A DNA stretch of 64,000 bases from CAMAVH01 sp964628235 (GTDB lineage: Bacteria; Pseudomonadota; Alphaproteobacteria; SMXQ01), in the NCBI GenBank assembly GCA_964628235.1, contig CAZVLU010000015.1, forward strand, positions 1 to 64,000. Direction: 5' to 3'. Made by a program: the position numbers and the translations under genes. Under the pieces are notes generated by a model. The model had not been told where the DNA came from and made no database searches. It saw only the letters and a list, made by a program, of their open reading frames with translations. This document shows positions 25,181 to 34,194 of the stretch, piece by piece. Position 1 is the stretch's first letter; each line of letters starts with the position of its first letter.

Positions 25181-26380
25181 TTATTCGGCCGCGTGAGAGG
25201 CCGCGCCGGCCGCCTGACGCAAATGGGTGACGGTGGAGACGATTTGGGCGATTGCAGTCTCAATCTCGGCCTCCGTGTTAAAGCGCCCGATGCCGAAACG
25301 CAAGGAGGCGCGCGACAGGTCATCCGGCAGGCCAATAGCGCGCATCACGTAGGACGGCTCGATCGAGGCCGTGCTGCAGGCGGAACCCGAAGAAACGGCC
25401 AAACCTTTGAGGCTGGCCATCAGAATCCCGGCATCGACGCCGCTGAAGCTGACGTTGAGATTGTTCGGCAGACGCGGCCCGTTCGGGCCCGGACCGTTGA
25501 CATGGATGTCGCTCAAACCTGCCAACAGGCCGTCGCGCAGCCGGTCGCGCAAGCCTTGCAGGCGCGGCGCCTCGGCGGCCATCTTGTCGGCCGCGATGGC
25601 CGCCGCTTCGCCAAAGCCGACGCACAGCGCTGCCGGCAGAGTGCCCGAGCGCATGCCACGTTCCTGCCCGCCGCCATCGATCAACGGCTCGAGGCGGACG
25701 CGCGGCCGGCGGCGCACATAAAGCGCGCCGATTCCTTTGGGGCCATAAACCTTGTGCGCCGAGATGCTCATGAGGTCGATATTCATCGCCTCGACGTCGA
25801 GCGGAATCTTGCCGAAGGCCTGGGCCGCATCGGTGTGGAACAGCACGCCGCGCGCACGGCAGAGCGCGCCGATTTCAGCGAGCGGCGCTAGCGTGCCGAT
25901 CTCGTTGTTGGCGGCCATGATGGAAACAAGCAGCGTCTCGTCGGTCAGGGCCGCCTGCAATTCGTTCAAGTCGATGCGGCCGTCGCCGTCGACGCCGAGG
26001 AACGTGGCGCGAAAGCCTTGCCGCTCCAACCGGCGCACGCTCTCGAGCACGCATTTATGCTCGGTCACGGCCGTGACGATATGGCGCTTGGCGCCGGCTT
26101 CCAGGCGATCTTGAAAATAACCGGCGCCCTTGATGGCCAAATTGTTCGATTCGGTGGCGCCCGATGTGAAAACGATCTCGCGCGCCTCGGCGCCGATCAC
26201 GCCGGCGATCCGCTCGCGGGCATATTCGACAGCCGCTTCCGCTTCGAAGCCATAGAGATGGTTTGTCGAATGAGGATTGCCGAACATTTCGTTCATGTAG
26301 GGCATCATCGCATCGCGTGCGCGCGGATCGAGCGGCGTCGTCGCGTGATTATCAAGATAGATCGGGTGTCTCTGGCTCAT
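25181..26380 (-). CDS. iscS: cysteine desulfurase IscS
   Basis: A 399-residue PLP enzyme that removes sulfur from cysteine as an enzyme-bound persulfide. The Schiff-base Lys210 is in SISAHKVYGPKG, the PLP-stacking His108 in TEHKC, and the catalytic Cys335 in SSGSACSTASIEPSYVMRA, the long active-site loop of IscS/group I enzymes. The start MSQRHPIYLDNHATTPLDP matches family N-termini; a longer frame upstream overlaps the preceding desulfurase and is rejected. It is 22 bp after the paralogous desulfurase and precedes fdx and mnmA. Confidence 0.93.
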   Translation of the reverse strand: MSQRHPIYLDNHATTPLDPRARDAMMPYMNEMFGNPHSTNHLYGFEAEAAVEYARERIAGVIGAEAREIVFTSGATESNNLAIKGAGYFQDRLEAGAKRHIVTAVTEHKCVLESVRRLERQGFRATFLGVDGDGRIDLNELQAALTDETLLVSIMAANNEIGTLAPLAEIGALCRARGVLFHTDAAQAFGKIPLDVEAMNIDLMSISAHKVYGPKGIGALYVRRRPRVRLEPLIDGGGQERGMRSGTLPAALCVGFGEAAAIAADKMAAEAPRLQGLRDRLRDGLLAGLSDIHVNGPGPNGPRLPNNLNVSFSGVDAGILMASLKGLAVSSGSACSTASIEPSYVMRAIGLPDDLSRASLRFGIGRFNTEAEIETAIAQIVSTVTHLRQAAGAASHAAE

Positions 26381-26402
26381 ATCGAATGTGTCTCGTTCAT
26401 GA

Positions 26403-27536
26403 TTAGGCTGCCGTACCGCGGTTCGCATGAGCGACACGCGCATAGATGCCGCTCCAAGCAGCAAGGAAGCTCTCGACATCGCTCTCGATGCTGCGCCAGC
26501 CGAAACTGACGCGGATCGCCGTCGCGGCCTCGCCCTCGGAAACGCCCATGGCGCGCAATACGTGCGACGCCGACACCTTGCCAGACGAACAAGCGGCGCC
26601 GGCGCTGACGGCGACGCCGGCAAGATCGAGCGCCATCACCTGAGTCTCGTTGGAAACGCCGGGCATGGTCAGGCAGGAGGTGTTGGCGAGGCGCGGAACC
26701 GATTTGGCGAAGATTCGAGCGTTGGGCGCGAGCGCGAGAACGCCCGCCTCCAACTTATCGCGCAATGCCGCCAATCGCGTCTGTTCGCTCATGCGCGCCA
26801 TGGCTTCCGCCGTCGCCGCGCCGAACCCGGCGATGCCGGGCAAATTCTCCGTGCCGCCGCGCCGACGCCGCTCCTGTCCGCCGCCGACGATCAATGGCGT
26901 GACATCGACGCCGGGGCGCAACACCAGCGCGCCGACGCCCAAGGGTCCGCCAAGCTTGGCCGACGAAATGCTCATCATGTCGACGCCAAGCGCGCCCATG
27001 TCGCACGGCACGCGGCCGGCGGCCGCGATCGCATCGCAATGAACCAACGCGCCGCGCGCGCGGGCGAGCTTGGCGATGTCGGCAACCGGTTGTATCGCCC
27101 CGGTTTCATTGTTGGCGAGCATGACGGAGACCAGAACGTCCGACGCGTCAGCGCCGAGCCTTTTGTCGAGCGTCTCGACATCGACCACGCCGTTTTCATC
27201 GACTGGAATTTCATCGCAAATCGCCGCCCGCTGCGCCGGCGCCAAAACAGAGTCATGCTCGACCGCCGACAGCAAAATATGGCGGCGGCGGCCGCCGAGC
27301 AGCGCCAGGGCATTGGCCTCGCTGCCGCTCGACGTAAAGACGACGCCGGCTGTGGTCGCCCCGGTGGACACGGCGATCTGCGCGCGGGCGTCCTCGACGA
27401 CGCGGCGGGCCAGGCGGCCGAAGCGATGCACCGACGACGCGTTTCCTGTCAACTCCAACGTCGCCACAACGGCGTCGCGCGCGGCGGGGCGTAGCGGCGA
27501 TGCGGCATTGTCGTCGAGATAGACAGCGGATGGCAT
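26403..27536 (-). CDS. second cysteine desulfurase (NifS/IscS-like, class V aminotransferase)
   Basis: A 377-residue paralogue of the adjacent iscS, clearly diverged. Lys194 lies in SISSAKLGGPLG, where Ala replaces the usual His before the PLP lysine. His94 is in VEHDS. Cys316 lies in SAGAACSSGKVSASHVLRA. All catalytic residues are present, so it should be active. Similar NifS-like genes follow iscR in many Hyphomicrobiales ahead of sufBCD; here iscS follows instead. It begins 17 bp after iscR. Confidence 0.9.
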   Translation of the reverse strand: MPSAVYLDDNAASPLRPAARDAVVATLELTGNASSVHRFGRLARRVVEDARAQIAVSTGATTAGVVFTSSGSEANALALLGGRRRHILLSAVEHDSVLAPAQRAAICDEIPVDENGVVDVETLDKRLGADASDVLVSVMLANNETGAIQPVADIAKLARARGALVHCDAIAAAGRVPCDMGALGVDMMSISSAKLGGPLGVGALVLRPGVDVTPLIVGGGQERRRRGGTENLPGIAGFGAATAEAMARMSEQTRLAALRDKLEAGVLALAPNARIFAKSVPRLANTSCLTMPGVSNETQVMALDLAGVAVSAGAACSSGKVSASHVLRAMGVSEGEAATAIRVSFGWRSIESDVESFLAAWSGIYARVAHANRGTAA

Positions 27537-27553
27537 GGGCCCGACCTTCCGCG

Positions 27554-28030
27554 CTATTCGGCGGCGGTCGCGTTGGTCGCGACCGTCGTCTTGCGCGTGA
27601 TCGTGCAGGACGTTCCGAGCACGCGGCGTTCGCAAACATCGGCCAAAGAGATCGAACTCAGAAACAGATGAATATGGTTGCCGAGTTCTTCCCACAGATC
27701 GTGGGTGATGCAGCGGCCGTTAAGGCCGGTGCAGCCCTTGGGCGCGCCCGGCAAGCAGCGCGTGGCGCGGATCGGCTCGTCGACCGCCTGGATGATATCG
27801 GCGATTCGGGTATCTTCCATCGCCTGACACAGCAGATAGCCGCCGCCTGGGCCGCGCACGCTGCGCACCAAGCCGCACCTGCGCAACCGCGCGAACAACT
27901 GCTCAAGGTAAGACAACGAGATTTCCTGACGCGTGGCGATATCGGCGAGCGACACCGGCCGACCGGCGCTGTGCTTCGCCAGATCTGCCATCGCCATCAC
28001 CGCATAGCGGCCCTTCGTGCTGAGTTTCAT
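27554..28030 (-). CDS. iscR: Rrf2-family Fe-S regulator IscR
   Basis: A 158-residue Rrf2 regulator. MKLSTKGRYAVMAMADLA begins the winged helix, and the DNA-binding part includes SLSYLEQLFARLRRCGLV and RGPGGGYLL. Cys92, Cys100, Cys107 and His110 (RCLPGAPKGC, then RCITHDLW) match the Cys3-His ligands of the IscR [2Fe-2S] cluster. The THDLW ending favours IscR over RirA. It would sense Fe-S supply and control the operon. It lies 21 bp after cysE and 17 bp before the desulfurase. Confidence 0.92.
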   Translation of the reverse strand: MKLSTKGRYAVMAMADLAKHSAGRPVSLADIATRQEISLSYLEQLFARLRRCGLVRSVRGPGGGYLLCQAMEDTRIADIIQAVDEPIRATRCLPGAPKGCTGLNGRCITHDLWEELGNHIHLFLSSISLADVCERRVLGTSCTITRKTTVATNATAAE

Positions 28031-28051
28031 CGGCGGCTCCGCTCCTGGCGG

Positions 28052-28831
28052 CTAGCGATGCAGAACTTTGTTACGACCATCGGTCTCATGCGCGTCGGTG
28101 GCATCCTTCTGACGCTCGACCTCTTCAAGGCGGCGGCGTAACGCCGTCACCTGCTCGGCAAGGCCGTCGATCGCGCGGGCGACGGGATCTGGCAGATCGG
28201 CCGAAGGCGTGCCGTAGGCATAAAAGCAATCGTCCTGGGCAAGGTCCCCTGACGGCGCGCGGGCCGCGCCGCTGTCGTAAGCGGCGCGCTGCGCCAGTTC
28301 GATCACCGCGGCATCGCGGTCGATCACGGCGCGGGCCGGAATGCCGACCATGGTGGCGCCGACAGGAACGTCCTTCAGAACCACGGCATTGGCGCCGACC
28401 CGGGCGCCCTCGCCGACCGTGATCGGACCCAGCACCTGGGCGCCAGCGCCGACGATCACCTTATTCATCAGGGTCGGATGGCGTTTGCCGCCGTTGAGCG
28501 AGGTGCCGCCCAAAGTGACCCCCTGATAGAGGGTCACGTCATCGCCGATCACCGCCGTCTCGCCGATCACCACGCCCATGCCGTGATCGATAAAAAGGCG
28601 GCGGCCGATCTCGGCGCCGGGGTGGATTTCGATGCCGGTCAGCAAGCGGCCGACCTGGGTCAGCCAGCGGCCAAGCAGCAGAAAGCCACGGCGCCAGGCC
28701 GCATGGCCCAGACGATAAAAGAACAAAGCATGAAAACCGGGGTAGCAAAGGAGCACTTCCAGCCGCGAACGGGCGGCCGGGTCGCGCGCCATCATCGAGT
28801 CGATGTCACTGCGAAGATGCTTGAAAAACAT
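28052..28831 (-). CDS. cysE: serine O-acetyltransferase
   Basis: A 259-residue hexapeptide-repeat acetyltransferase that makes O-acetylserine for cysteine synthesis. The N-terminal helical part is short (MFFKHLRSDIDSMMARDPAA), as in the EpsC/CysE short form. The left-handed helix contains GIEIHPGAEIGRRLFIDHG, GVTLGGTSLNGGKRHPT and GAGAQVLGPITVGEGARVGA. The C-terminal about 60 residues are an extra charged, partly coiled-coil tail. As the first gene of the run into iscR and the desulfurases it would help provide their substrate, cysteine. Confidence 0.92.
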   Translation of the reverse strand: MFFKHLRSDIDSMMARDPAARSRLEVLLCYPGFHALFFYRLGHAAWRRGFLLLGRWLTQVGRLLTGIEIHPGAEIGRRLFIDHGMGVVIGETAVIGDDVTLYQGVTLGGTSLNGGKRHPTLMNKVIVGAGAQVLGPITVGEGARVGANAVVLKDVPVGATMVGIPARAVIDRDAAVIELAQRAAYDSGAARAPSGDLAQDDCFYAYGTPSADLPDPVARAIDGLAEQVTALRRRLEEVERQKDATDAHETDGRNKVLHR

Positions 28832-29044
28832 GGGTCCCGCCGTGGTAATATCCGATTATGACAACCATTCCAGCGCGTTGAGCCGCGCCGCGATCCGGAC
28901 CGCGTCATGAGCGGGATTTCCGTCGGTCGCAGCGCTCTTAATGCCGCGTCTCCGCCATCGGCCCTTTCCTTCGGCTCCGGTGACGACCATATAGAATTCC
29001 CCTTCAACGGGGTCAAGTTTAGCCGCCTATAAAAGGAAAAGACT

Positions 29045-29104
29045 ATGCGGATTATCCGAGTCCATAAGTCAGCTATCGGCGCTTCCCGCGCCGCGCTGAT
29101 CTGA
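29045..29104 (+). CDS. possible 19-residue leader peptide
   Basis: ATG at 29045 follows AAAGGAAAAG with good spacing and opens MRIIRVHKSAIGASRAALI, ending in TGA 10 bp before the start of the alpha/beta hydrolase. The peptide is basic and has no Cys. It could be a translated leader that couples to or attenuates the next gene, or only a chance frame. No supporting homology is available here. Confidence 0.35.
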   Translation: MRIIRVHKSAIGASRAALI

Positions 29105-29114
29105 GGCCGCGCCG

Positions 29115-29792
29115 ATGCCTGATGTGATTTTCAACGGCCCGGATGGCCGCATCGAAGGCCGTTACCAGCACAGCAAGGAACCGAATGCGCCGGTCGTGCT
29201 GCTGTTGCACCCGCACCCGCTGCATGGCGGGACGATGAACAACAAGGTCGTCTACACCCTGTTCCACGCCTTCGCGAAGCGCGGTTTCTCCGCCTTGCGC
29301 TTCAATTTCCGTGGCGTCGGCCGCTCGCAAGGCGGCTTCGACCATGGCATCGGCGAATTGAGCGATGCAGCGGCGGCGCTCGACTGGGTGCAGGGCCACA
29401 ACCCGGACGCGTCGCGCTGCTGGGTCGCCGGCTTCTCGTTCGGCGCCTGGATCGGCATGCAGCTCCTGATGCGCCGCCCCGAGATCGAAGGCTTCATCTC
29501 GATCTCGCCGCCGGCCGACCGCTACGACTTCACCTTCCTCGCCCCTTGTCCGTCGTCGGGCCTGATCGTGCAGGGCGACAAGGACGAGACGGTGGCGGAA
29601 GCCGACGTCGCCAAGCTGGCGCATAAGCTGGCCAACCAGCGCGACATCACGGTCGATTACAAGCTGGTCAAGGGCGCCAACCACTTCTTCACCGACAAGC
29701 TGCCGGAGATGGAAGGCTTGGTTGACAAGTACCTCGACAAGGCGCTGGCCCCAGCCGCGGAAAAGCCGGCCAAGGTCGCCAAGGCAAGCTAA
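29115..29792 (+). CDS. alpha/beta hydrolase, COG2945 type
   Basis: A 225-residue cytoplasmic alpha/beta hydrolase. LLLHPHPLHGGTMNNKVVYT gives the oxyanion-hole region. The nucleophile elbow is AGFSFGAWIGM, with the catalytic Asp in LIVQGDKDETV and His in VKGANHFFTDKL. This compact form is widespread in Proteobacteria with no assigned substrate, and in Alphaproteobacteria it is often next to iscR/suf genes, as here, where it is divergent from cysE-iscR. The C-terminus ends in a Lys/Ala-rich tail. Confidence 0.87.
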   Translation: MPDVIFNGPDGRIEGRYQHSKEPNAPVVLLLHPHPLHGGTMNNKVVYTLFHAFAKRGFSALRFNFRGVGRSQGGFDHGIGELSDAAAALDWVQGHNPDASRCWVAGFSFGAWIGMQLLMRRPEIEGFISISPPADRYDFTFLAPCPSSGLIVQGDKDETVAEADVAKLAHKLANQRDITVDYKLVKGANHFFTDKLPEMEGLVDKYLDKALAPAAEKPAKVAKAS

Positions 29793-29814
29793 GCCCGCAG
29801 CGTCTGCGCAAACG

Positions 29815-29846
29815 ATCAGGCGGCGAGATCACTCTCGCCGCCTGAT
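29815..29846. terminator. bidirectional intrinsic terminator
   Basis: ATCAGGCGGCGAGA-TCAC-TCTCGCCGCCTGAT is a perfect 14-bp stem with a 4-nt loop, followed on the plus strand by GTTTTTG. It lies between the convergent hydrolase and chemoreceptor genes. Confidence 0.88.
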
Positions 29847-29866
29847 GTTTTTGTCGTAAGCGACTG

Positions 29867-31540
29867 TCAGGCTGCGCGCACTCGCGCGATGAAGCCATCG
29901 ACCTCGGCGCTCAGAGTATCCGATTGTCGCGCCAGATCGTTCGCAGCCGACAACACTTGATGCGCCGCCGCGCCGGTCTCGCCGACCGCGTGGGCGACCT
30001 CGCCGATCGTCTCCGTCACGTTCTCGGCGCCGACCGAGAGCTGCTTGACGTTGCGCAAAATTTCATCGGTCGCGGAAAGCTGCTCTTGAACGGCCTTGGC
30101 GATATCCTGTGCGATGCCGTTGAGCCGGGCGATCGTTTCGCCGATCGCTTCTGTGGCAGCCACCGATTGGCCAGCCGCGTCTTGCATCTCCGCGATTTTC
30201 GCGCCGATGCCCTGAATCGCCCTTCCAGTCTGGGTCGCCAGCGATTTGACTTCTGCAGCGACGACTGAGAATCCCTTGCCCGCCTCGCCGGCGCGGGCCG
30301 CCTCGATGGTCGCATTGAGCGCCAATAAATTCGTTTGAGCGGCGATGCCGTCGATGAGCGTGACGACCTCTCCGATTTGCTGCGCGGCAGCGCTTAAATT
30401 GCGCATTTGGCCCTTGGTCCGTTCAGCCTGCTCGACCGCGCCCGCAGCCATCATGCTCGACTCGGTGACGCGCTGGCCGATTTCGCCCACAGATAAAGTC
30501 AACTGCTCCGTCGCGCTCGCGACTGTCCGCACGTTGCTTGACGCTTCTTTCGAGGTGGTGGCGACGCTGAGCGAGCGCACGTTGGTCCGCTCGGCCGCCT
30601 GGGACATAGACTGCGACGTCGCTTGCAGTTCGCGCGCCGCAGCCGACACCACGGTCACGATCTGCTGCACGCTGGCTTGGAATTCGTCGGCCAAGCGAGA
30701 CATGGCCGCCTGCTTCTCCGCTTCTGCTTGGCGTTTCATCTCCTCTTGCTCAAGCCGCAGGCGTTCCGCCTCGATCATGCTGGCGCGAAACACTTCGAGC
30801 GCGCGCGCCATGATGCCGATTTCGTCGCGGCGAGCGACTCCGTCGATCACCAGACTGGTATCTCCTTCGGCGAGACGCCCGATTTGCCCCGCCAAAACAC
30901 GCACCGGCGCGCCGACACCGCGCATTAATGCAACGCATATGAGGATCATCGCAAGCAAGGAGGCGCCAGCGACGCCGATCGCAATATAAGAAAGCCGGCG
31001 GCTTCGCGCCTCTGCGGCTGTGCCGAGTTTCGCTGCATGAGCAATGTAGGCATCGCGTAGCTTGCTGAAGGCGCTTTCCATGGTGAGCGCCGCGTTGTTG
31101 GCATCCGCTTGCAAGCTGCGTATGTCGGAATTGATCACAGCCTCGTTTTTCAAAGCAGGCAGCAGGCTTTTCTCGTAAATTTCGACGATCTCGCCGTAGC
31201 TTAAATTCGCTAAGGCGAGAAGCCGACGATCGGACTCGGTGGCGACGATGTCCTTCAAATCGCCCAGCAGCTTGTCGGCCACGGCGCGCTGCGCGCTCCA
31301 AGCCTTTTCTGCCTCGAAGAAATTTGGGTTGATGATGACGCTCGCGACAAGCTGGTTGGTTTTGTTCGCAACCATCGCGGATTTCTCGATCAGCAGGGCT
31401 TTGCTTGCCGAGTCGTCGGAGACATGCTGGCTCTCCTGCATCCTGGCGAAACCGTAAAAGGTGATCGCGGACATCGAAAGGGTGGTTGCCGCCGCGATTG
31501 CAAAACCGGCCAGCAGTTTACGAGAGATCGTCCAACGCAT
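29867..31540 (-). CDS. methyl-accepting chemotaxis protein
   Basis: A 557-residue chemoreceptor. A first membrane helix (about residues 9-31, LLAGFAIAAATTLSMSAITF) is followed by a mostly helical periplasmic domain of about 150 residues, a second membrane helix near 185-208 (LSYIAIGVAGASLLAMILI) and a HAMP domain (VRVLAGQIGRLAEGD). The cytoplasmic hairpin has the signalling tip TLIDGIAAQTNLLALNATIE followed by AARAGEAGKGFSVVA. It should signal to CheA/CheW, encoded elsewhere. The ATG at 31540 (MRWTISRKL) is preferred over 31555. The ligand is unknown. Confidence 0.92.
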   Translation of the reverse strand: MRWTISRKLLAGFAIAAATTLSMSAITFYGFARMQESQHVSDDSASKALLIEKSAMVANKTNQLVASVIINPNFFEAEKAWSAQRAVADKLLGDLKDIVATESDRRLLALANLSYGEIVEIYEKSLLPALKNEAVINSDIRSLQADANNAALTMESAFSKLRDAYIAHAAKLGTAAEARSRRLSYIAIGVAGASLLAMILICVALMRGVGAPVRVLAGQIGRLAEGDTSLVIDGVARRDEIGIMARALEVFRASMIEAERLRLEQEEMKRQAEAEKQAAMSRLADEFQASVQQIVTVVSAAARELQATSQSMSQAAERTNVRSLSVATTSKEASSNVRTVASATEQLTLSVGEIGQRVTESSMMAAGAVEQAERTKGQMRNLSAAAQQIGEVVTLIDGIAAQTNLLALNATIEAARAGEAGKGFSVVAAEVKSLATQTGRAIQGIGAKIAEMQDAAGQSVAATEAIGETIARLNGIAQDIAKAVQEQLSATDEILRNVKQLSVGAENVTETIGEVAHAVGETGAAAHQVLSAANDLARQSDTLSAEVDGFIARVRAA

Positions 31541-31622
31541 GATTTGTGTCCGCAACTGATTGAGCTGCCGACATGTTTAGCGAGGAACCGTTAAGAATTG
31601 GGGACCGCTTCCTTAAGGTAAA

Positions 31623-32768
31623 TTAACGATTGCCAGGCGGCAGTTCGAGCCGACCGCCGCTCGTCGGCACGCCCACGCCGGTCGTGCGCGGCAAGCTCAA
31701 TGGCAAGCCGCGCAGACTGCGCACGGCGAGAAAACCGAAGGCTTGCGCTTCCAGCGCGTCGCCGTTCCAACCCAACTCGTCCACCGCCTGCACCGGCGCT
31801 GCCAAGCGCTGGCGCAAGGCCGTCATCAGCGCCGCATTGTGGCGTCCGCCACCGGCGACCAACCAGCGCGTCGGCGCAGCCGGCAGATGCTCTTCGGCGC
31901 GCGCCACGGCGGCGGCGGTGAAGGCCGCCAGCGTCGCCGCGCCGTCAGCCACCGACAAGCCGGCGACTGCCGCCGTCATGAAATGATTGCGGTCGAGCGA
32001 TTTCGGCGGACGGCGCGCGAAGAACGGATTGTCGAGCAACGTGGCGAGCCGCGCCGGATCGACGCGGCCTTGGGCCGCAAGCTTGCCGCCTTCGTCGTAA
32101 GCCTCGCCAGTGTAGTGGCGCACCCAATCGTCGATCGGCGCATTGCCCGGGCCGGTGTCGAAGGCGAGCAGGTCGGCATCCGCGCCGGAGCCGATCCAAG
32201 TGACGTTGGCGACGCCGCCGAGATTGAGCACGGCGACCGGCAATTGCAGACTCGCCGCGAGCGCCCGATGAAACAGCGGCACCAAGGGCGCGCCCTCGCC
32301 GCCGGCCGCGACATCGGCGCTGCGAAAATCGCTGACCACGGGGATGCCGGTCAACGCCGCGAGCAAGGCGCCATCGCCGATTTGCCGCGTGATGCCGTCC
32401 TTCGGGCGATGCAAAATCGTGTGGCCGTGAAAGCCGACGACATCGACGTTGGCAGCCGCAACAGCCGCGTCCGCCAGCAGCCGACGAACCGCCTCGGCAT
32501 GGGCTTCGGTCAAGCCCTGCGCCACCGCAGCTTCCTCGTCGACAGCGCCCTCCCCGCCGAGCAACGCGCGCAGGCGCTCGCGCAAGGCAGGCTCGTAGGG
32601 CAGCGTCGCAGCCGCGCCGACCTCCTGCACGACTATTCCATCGGTGCGGATCAGCGCCGCGTCGATGCCGTCGAGCGAGGTGCCGCTCATCAGGCCGAGC
32701 GCCAGAACGCCCTGCGCCGCGCGCGCGCGCAAGGCGGCAGCCGGCGCGGCTTCAAGGGGAGACATCAT
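31623..32768 (-). CDS. anmK: anhydro-N-acetylmuramic acid kinase
   Basis: A 381-residue sugar kinase that converts 1,6-anhydro-MurNAc, released by lytic transglycosylases, to MurNAc-6-phosphate. The phosphate loop LGLMSGTSLDGIDAALI is near residue 25; NLGGVANVTW, FDTGPGNAPIDDW and WLVAGGGRHN are all family motifs. It is divergent from tyrS with a 154-bp gap, an arrangement conserved in many Alphaproteobacteria. Confidence 0.95.
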   Translation of the reverse strand: MMSPLEAAPAAALRARAAQGVLALGLMSGTSLDGIDAALIRTDGIVVQEVGAAATLPYEPALRERLRALLGGEGAVDEEAAVAQGLTEAHAEAVRRLLADAAVAAANVDVVGFHGHTILHRPKDGITRQIGDGALLAALTGIPVVSDFRSADVAAGGEGAPLVPLFHRALAASLQLPVAVLNLGGVANVTWIGSGADADLLAFDTGPGNAPIDDWVRHYTGEAYDEGGKLAAQGRVDPARLATLLDNPFFARRPPKSLDRNHFMTAAVAGLSVADGAATLAAFTAAAVARAEEHLPAAPTRWLVAGGGRHNAALMTALRQRLAAPVQAVDELGWNGDALEAQAFGFLAVRSLRGLPLSLPRTTGVGVPTSGGRLELPPGNR

Positions 32769-32922
32769 CGGGGCGCTCAGGGAGATGGCGGCGAATCCTT
32801 GCAGGAAGGGCCCATAAGCCGTTCCGTTGTCGTTTCTCGGCGGATTGTGCTAAATCCACCCGCCGTCTGCAAACGGAACTGTGCGCCGACGGCCCTTTTC
32901 ATCTCCGACCTGACGGCCCGCA

Positions 32923-34194
32923 ATGACCAGCTTCCAGCCCCGCTCCGATTTCCTGCGCGTCATCATCGAGCGCGGCTATCTTCACCAGTGCACCGATCTG
33001 GAAGCGCTCGACCGGCGCCTGACCAGCGGCGTGGTCACGGCCTACAACGGCTTCGACGCGACGGGCGACTCGCTGCATATCGGCCATCTCGTGCCGATCA
33101 TGATGCTGCGCTGGCTACAGAAGACCGGCCACCGCCCGATCGCGCTGATGGGCGGCGGCACCACCAAAGTCGGCGATCCGTCGGGCAAGGACGAGACGCG
33201 CAAGATGCTGAGCGACGACGACATCGCCGCCAACATCGCCAGCATCAAGCGGCCCTTCGCCAAGCTGGTCAATTTCGGTGATGGCCAAACCAATCCTGGT
33301 CCCACCGACGCCTTCATGGTCAACAACGCCGATTGGCTCGACGAACTGCGCTACATCCCGTTCCTGCGCGACGTCGGCAAGCATTTCACCATCAACCGCA
33401 TGTTGACCTTCGACAGCGTGAAGCTGCGCCTCGAGCGCGAGCAGCCGCTGACCTTCCTCGAATTCAACTACATGATCCTGCAAGCCTATGACTTCGTCGA
33501 GCTGGCGCGCCGCCACGGCTGCTGCCTGCAGATGGGCGGCTCGGACCAATGGGGCAACATCGTCAGCGGCGTCGACCTCGGCCGCCGCGTGGCGAACGTC
33601 GACCTGTTCGGCCTGACCTGCCCGCTCATCACCACCGCATCGGGCGCCAAGATGGGCAAGACGGTGGCCGGCGCGGTGTGGCTCAACCCCGACCGCTTCT
33701 CGCCCTATCAGTACTATCAATTCTGGCGCAACACCGAGGACGCCGACGTCGGCCGCTTCCTCAAATTGTTCACCGACCTGCCGCTCGCTGAGATCACCAA
33801 GCTCGAAGCGCTGCAAGGCGCCGAGATCAACGAGGCGAAGAAGCTGCTGGCCCTCGAAGCGACGGCGCTGTGCCATGGCCGTGAGGCCGCGGATGACGCT
33901 GCGGAGACGGCGCGCAAAACCTTCGAGGAAGGCGTCACGGGCGACGCCTTGCCGACCATAGAGATTCCGCGCAGTGAATTCGACGGCGGCATCGCGGCCT
34001 TCGCGCTGTTCGCGCGCGCCGGCCTCGCCGCCAGCAACGGCGAAGCCCGCCGGCTCATCAAGGGCGGCGGCGCGCGCCTGAACGACGCCGCAGTCTCCGA
34101 CGAAGCGCAAAAAGTGACGTCTGCCGACGCCGCCGACGGCGTGATCAAACTGTCCGCCGGCAAGAAGCGCCACGCGCTGGTGAAGCTCGTCTGA
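32923..34194 (+). CDS. tyrS: tyrosyl-tRNA synthetase
   Basis: A 423-residue class I aminoacyl-tRNA synthetase. HIGH is at residues 52-55 (DSLHIGHLVP) and the KMSKS equivalent is K243-MGKT. Substrate-recognition blocks NYMILQAYDF and GGSDQWGNI are intact, and an S4 RNA-binding domain forms the end (ARRLIKGGGARLNDAAV). It is essential and ends 1 bp before the stop of the AsmA-like gene on the other strand. Confidence 0.97.
   Translation: MTSFQPRSDFLRVIIERGYLHQCTDLEALDRRLTSGVVTAYNGFDATGDSLHIGHLVPIMMLRWLQKTGHRPIALMGGGTTKVGDPSGKDETRKMLSDDDIAANIASIKRPFAKLVNFGDGQTNPGPTDAFMVNNADWLDELRYIPFLRDVGKHFTINRMLTFDSVKLRLEREQPLTFLEFNYMILQAYDFVELARRHGCCLQMGGSDQWGNIVSGVDLGRRVANVDLFGLTCPLITTASGAKMGKTVAGAVWLNPDRFSPYQYYQFWRNTEDADVGRFLKLFTDLPLAEITKLEALQGAEINEAKKLLALEATALCHGREAADDAAETARKTFEEGVTGDALPTIEIPRSEFDGGIAAFALFARAGLAASNGEARRLIKGGGARLNDAAVSDEAQKVTSADAADGVIKLSAGKKRHALVKLV

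Noticed and set aside
26381..26623. N-terminal extension of iscS
   Set aside because: It overlaps the preceding desulfurase and does not match family N-termini, whereas MSQRHPIYLDNHATTP does.
31613..31626. CtrA-like TTAA...TTAA near the chemoreceptor
   Set aside because: The spacing is 6 rather than 7 bp and the site overlaps the anmK stop codon.
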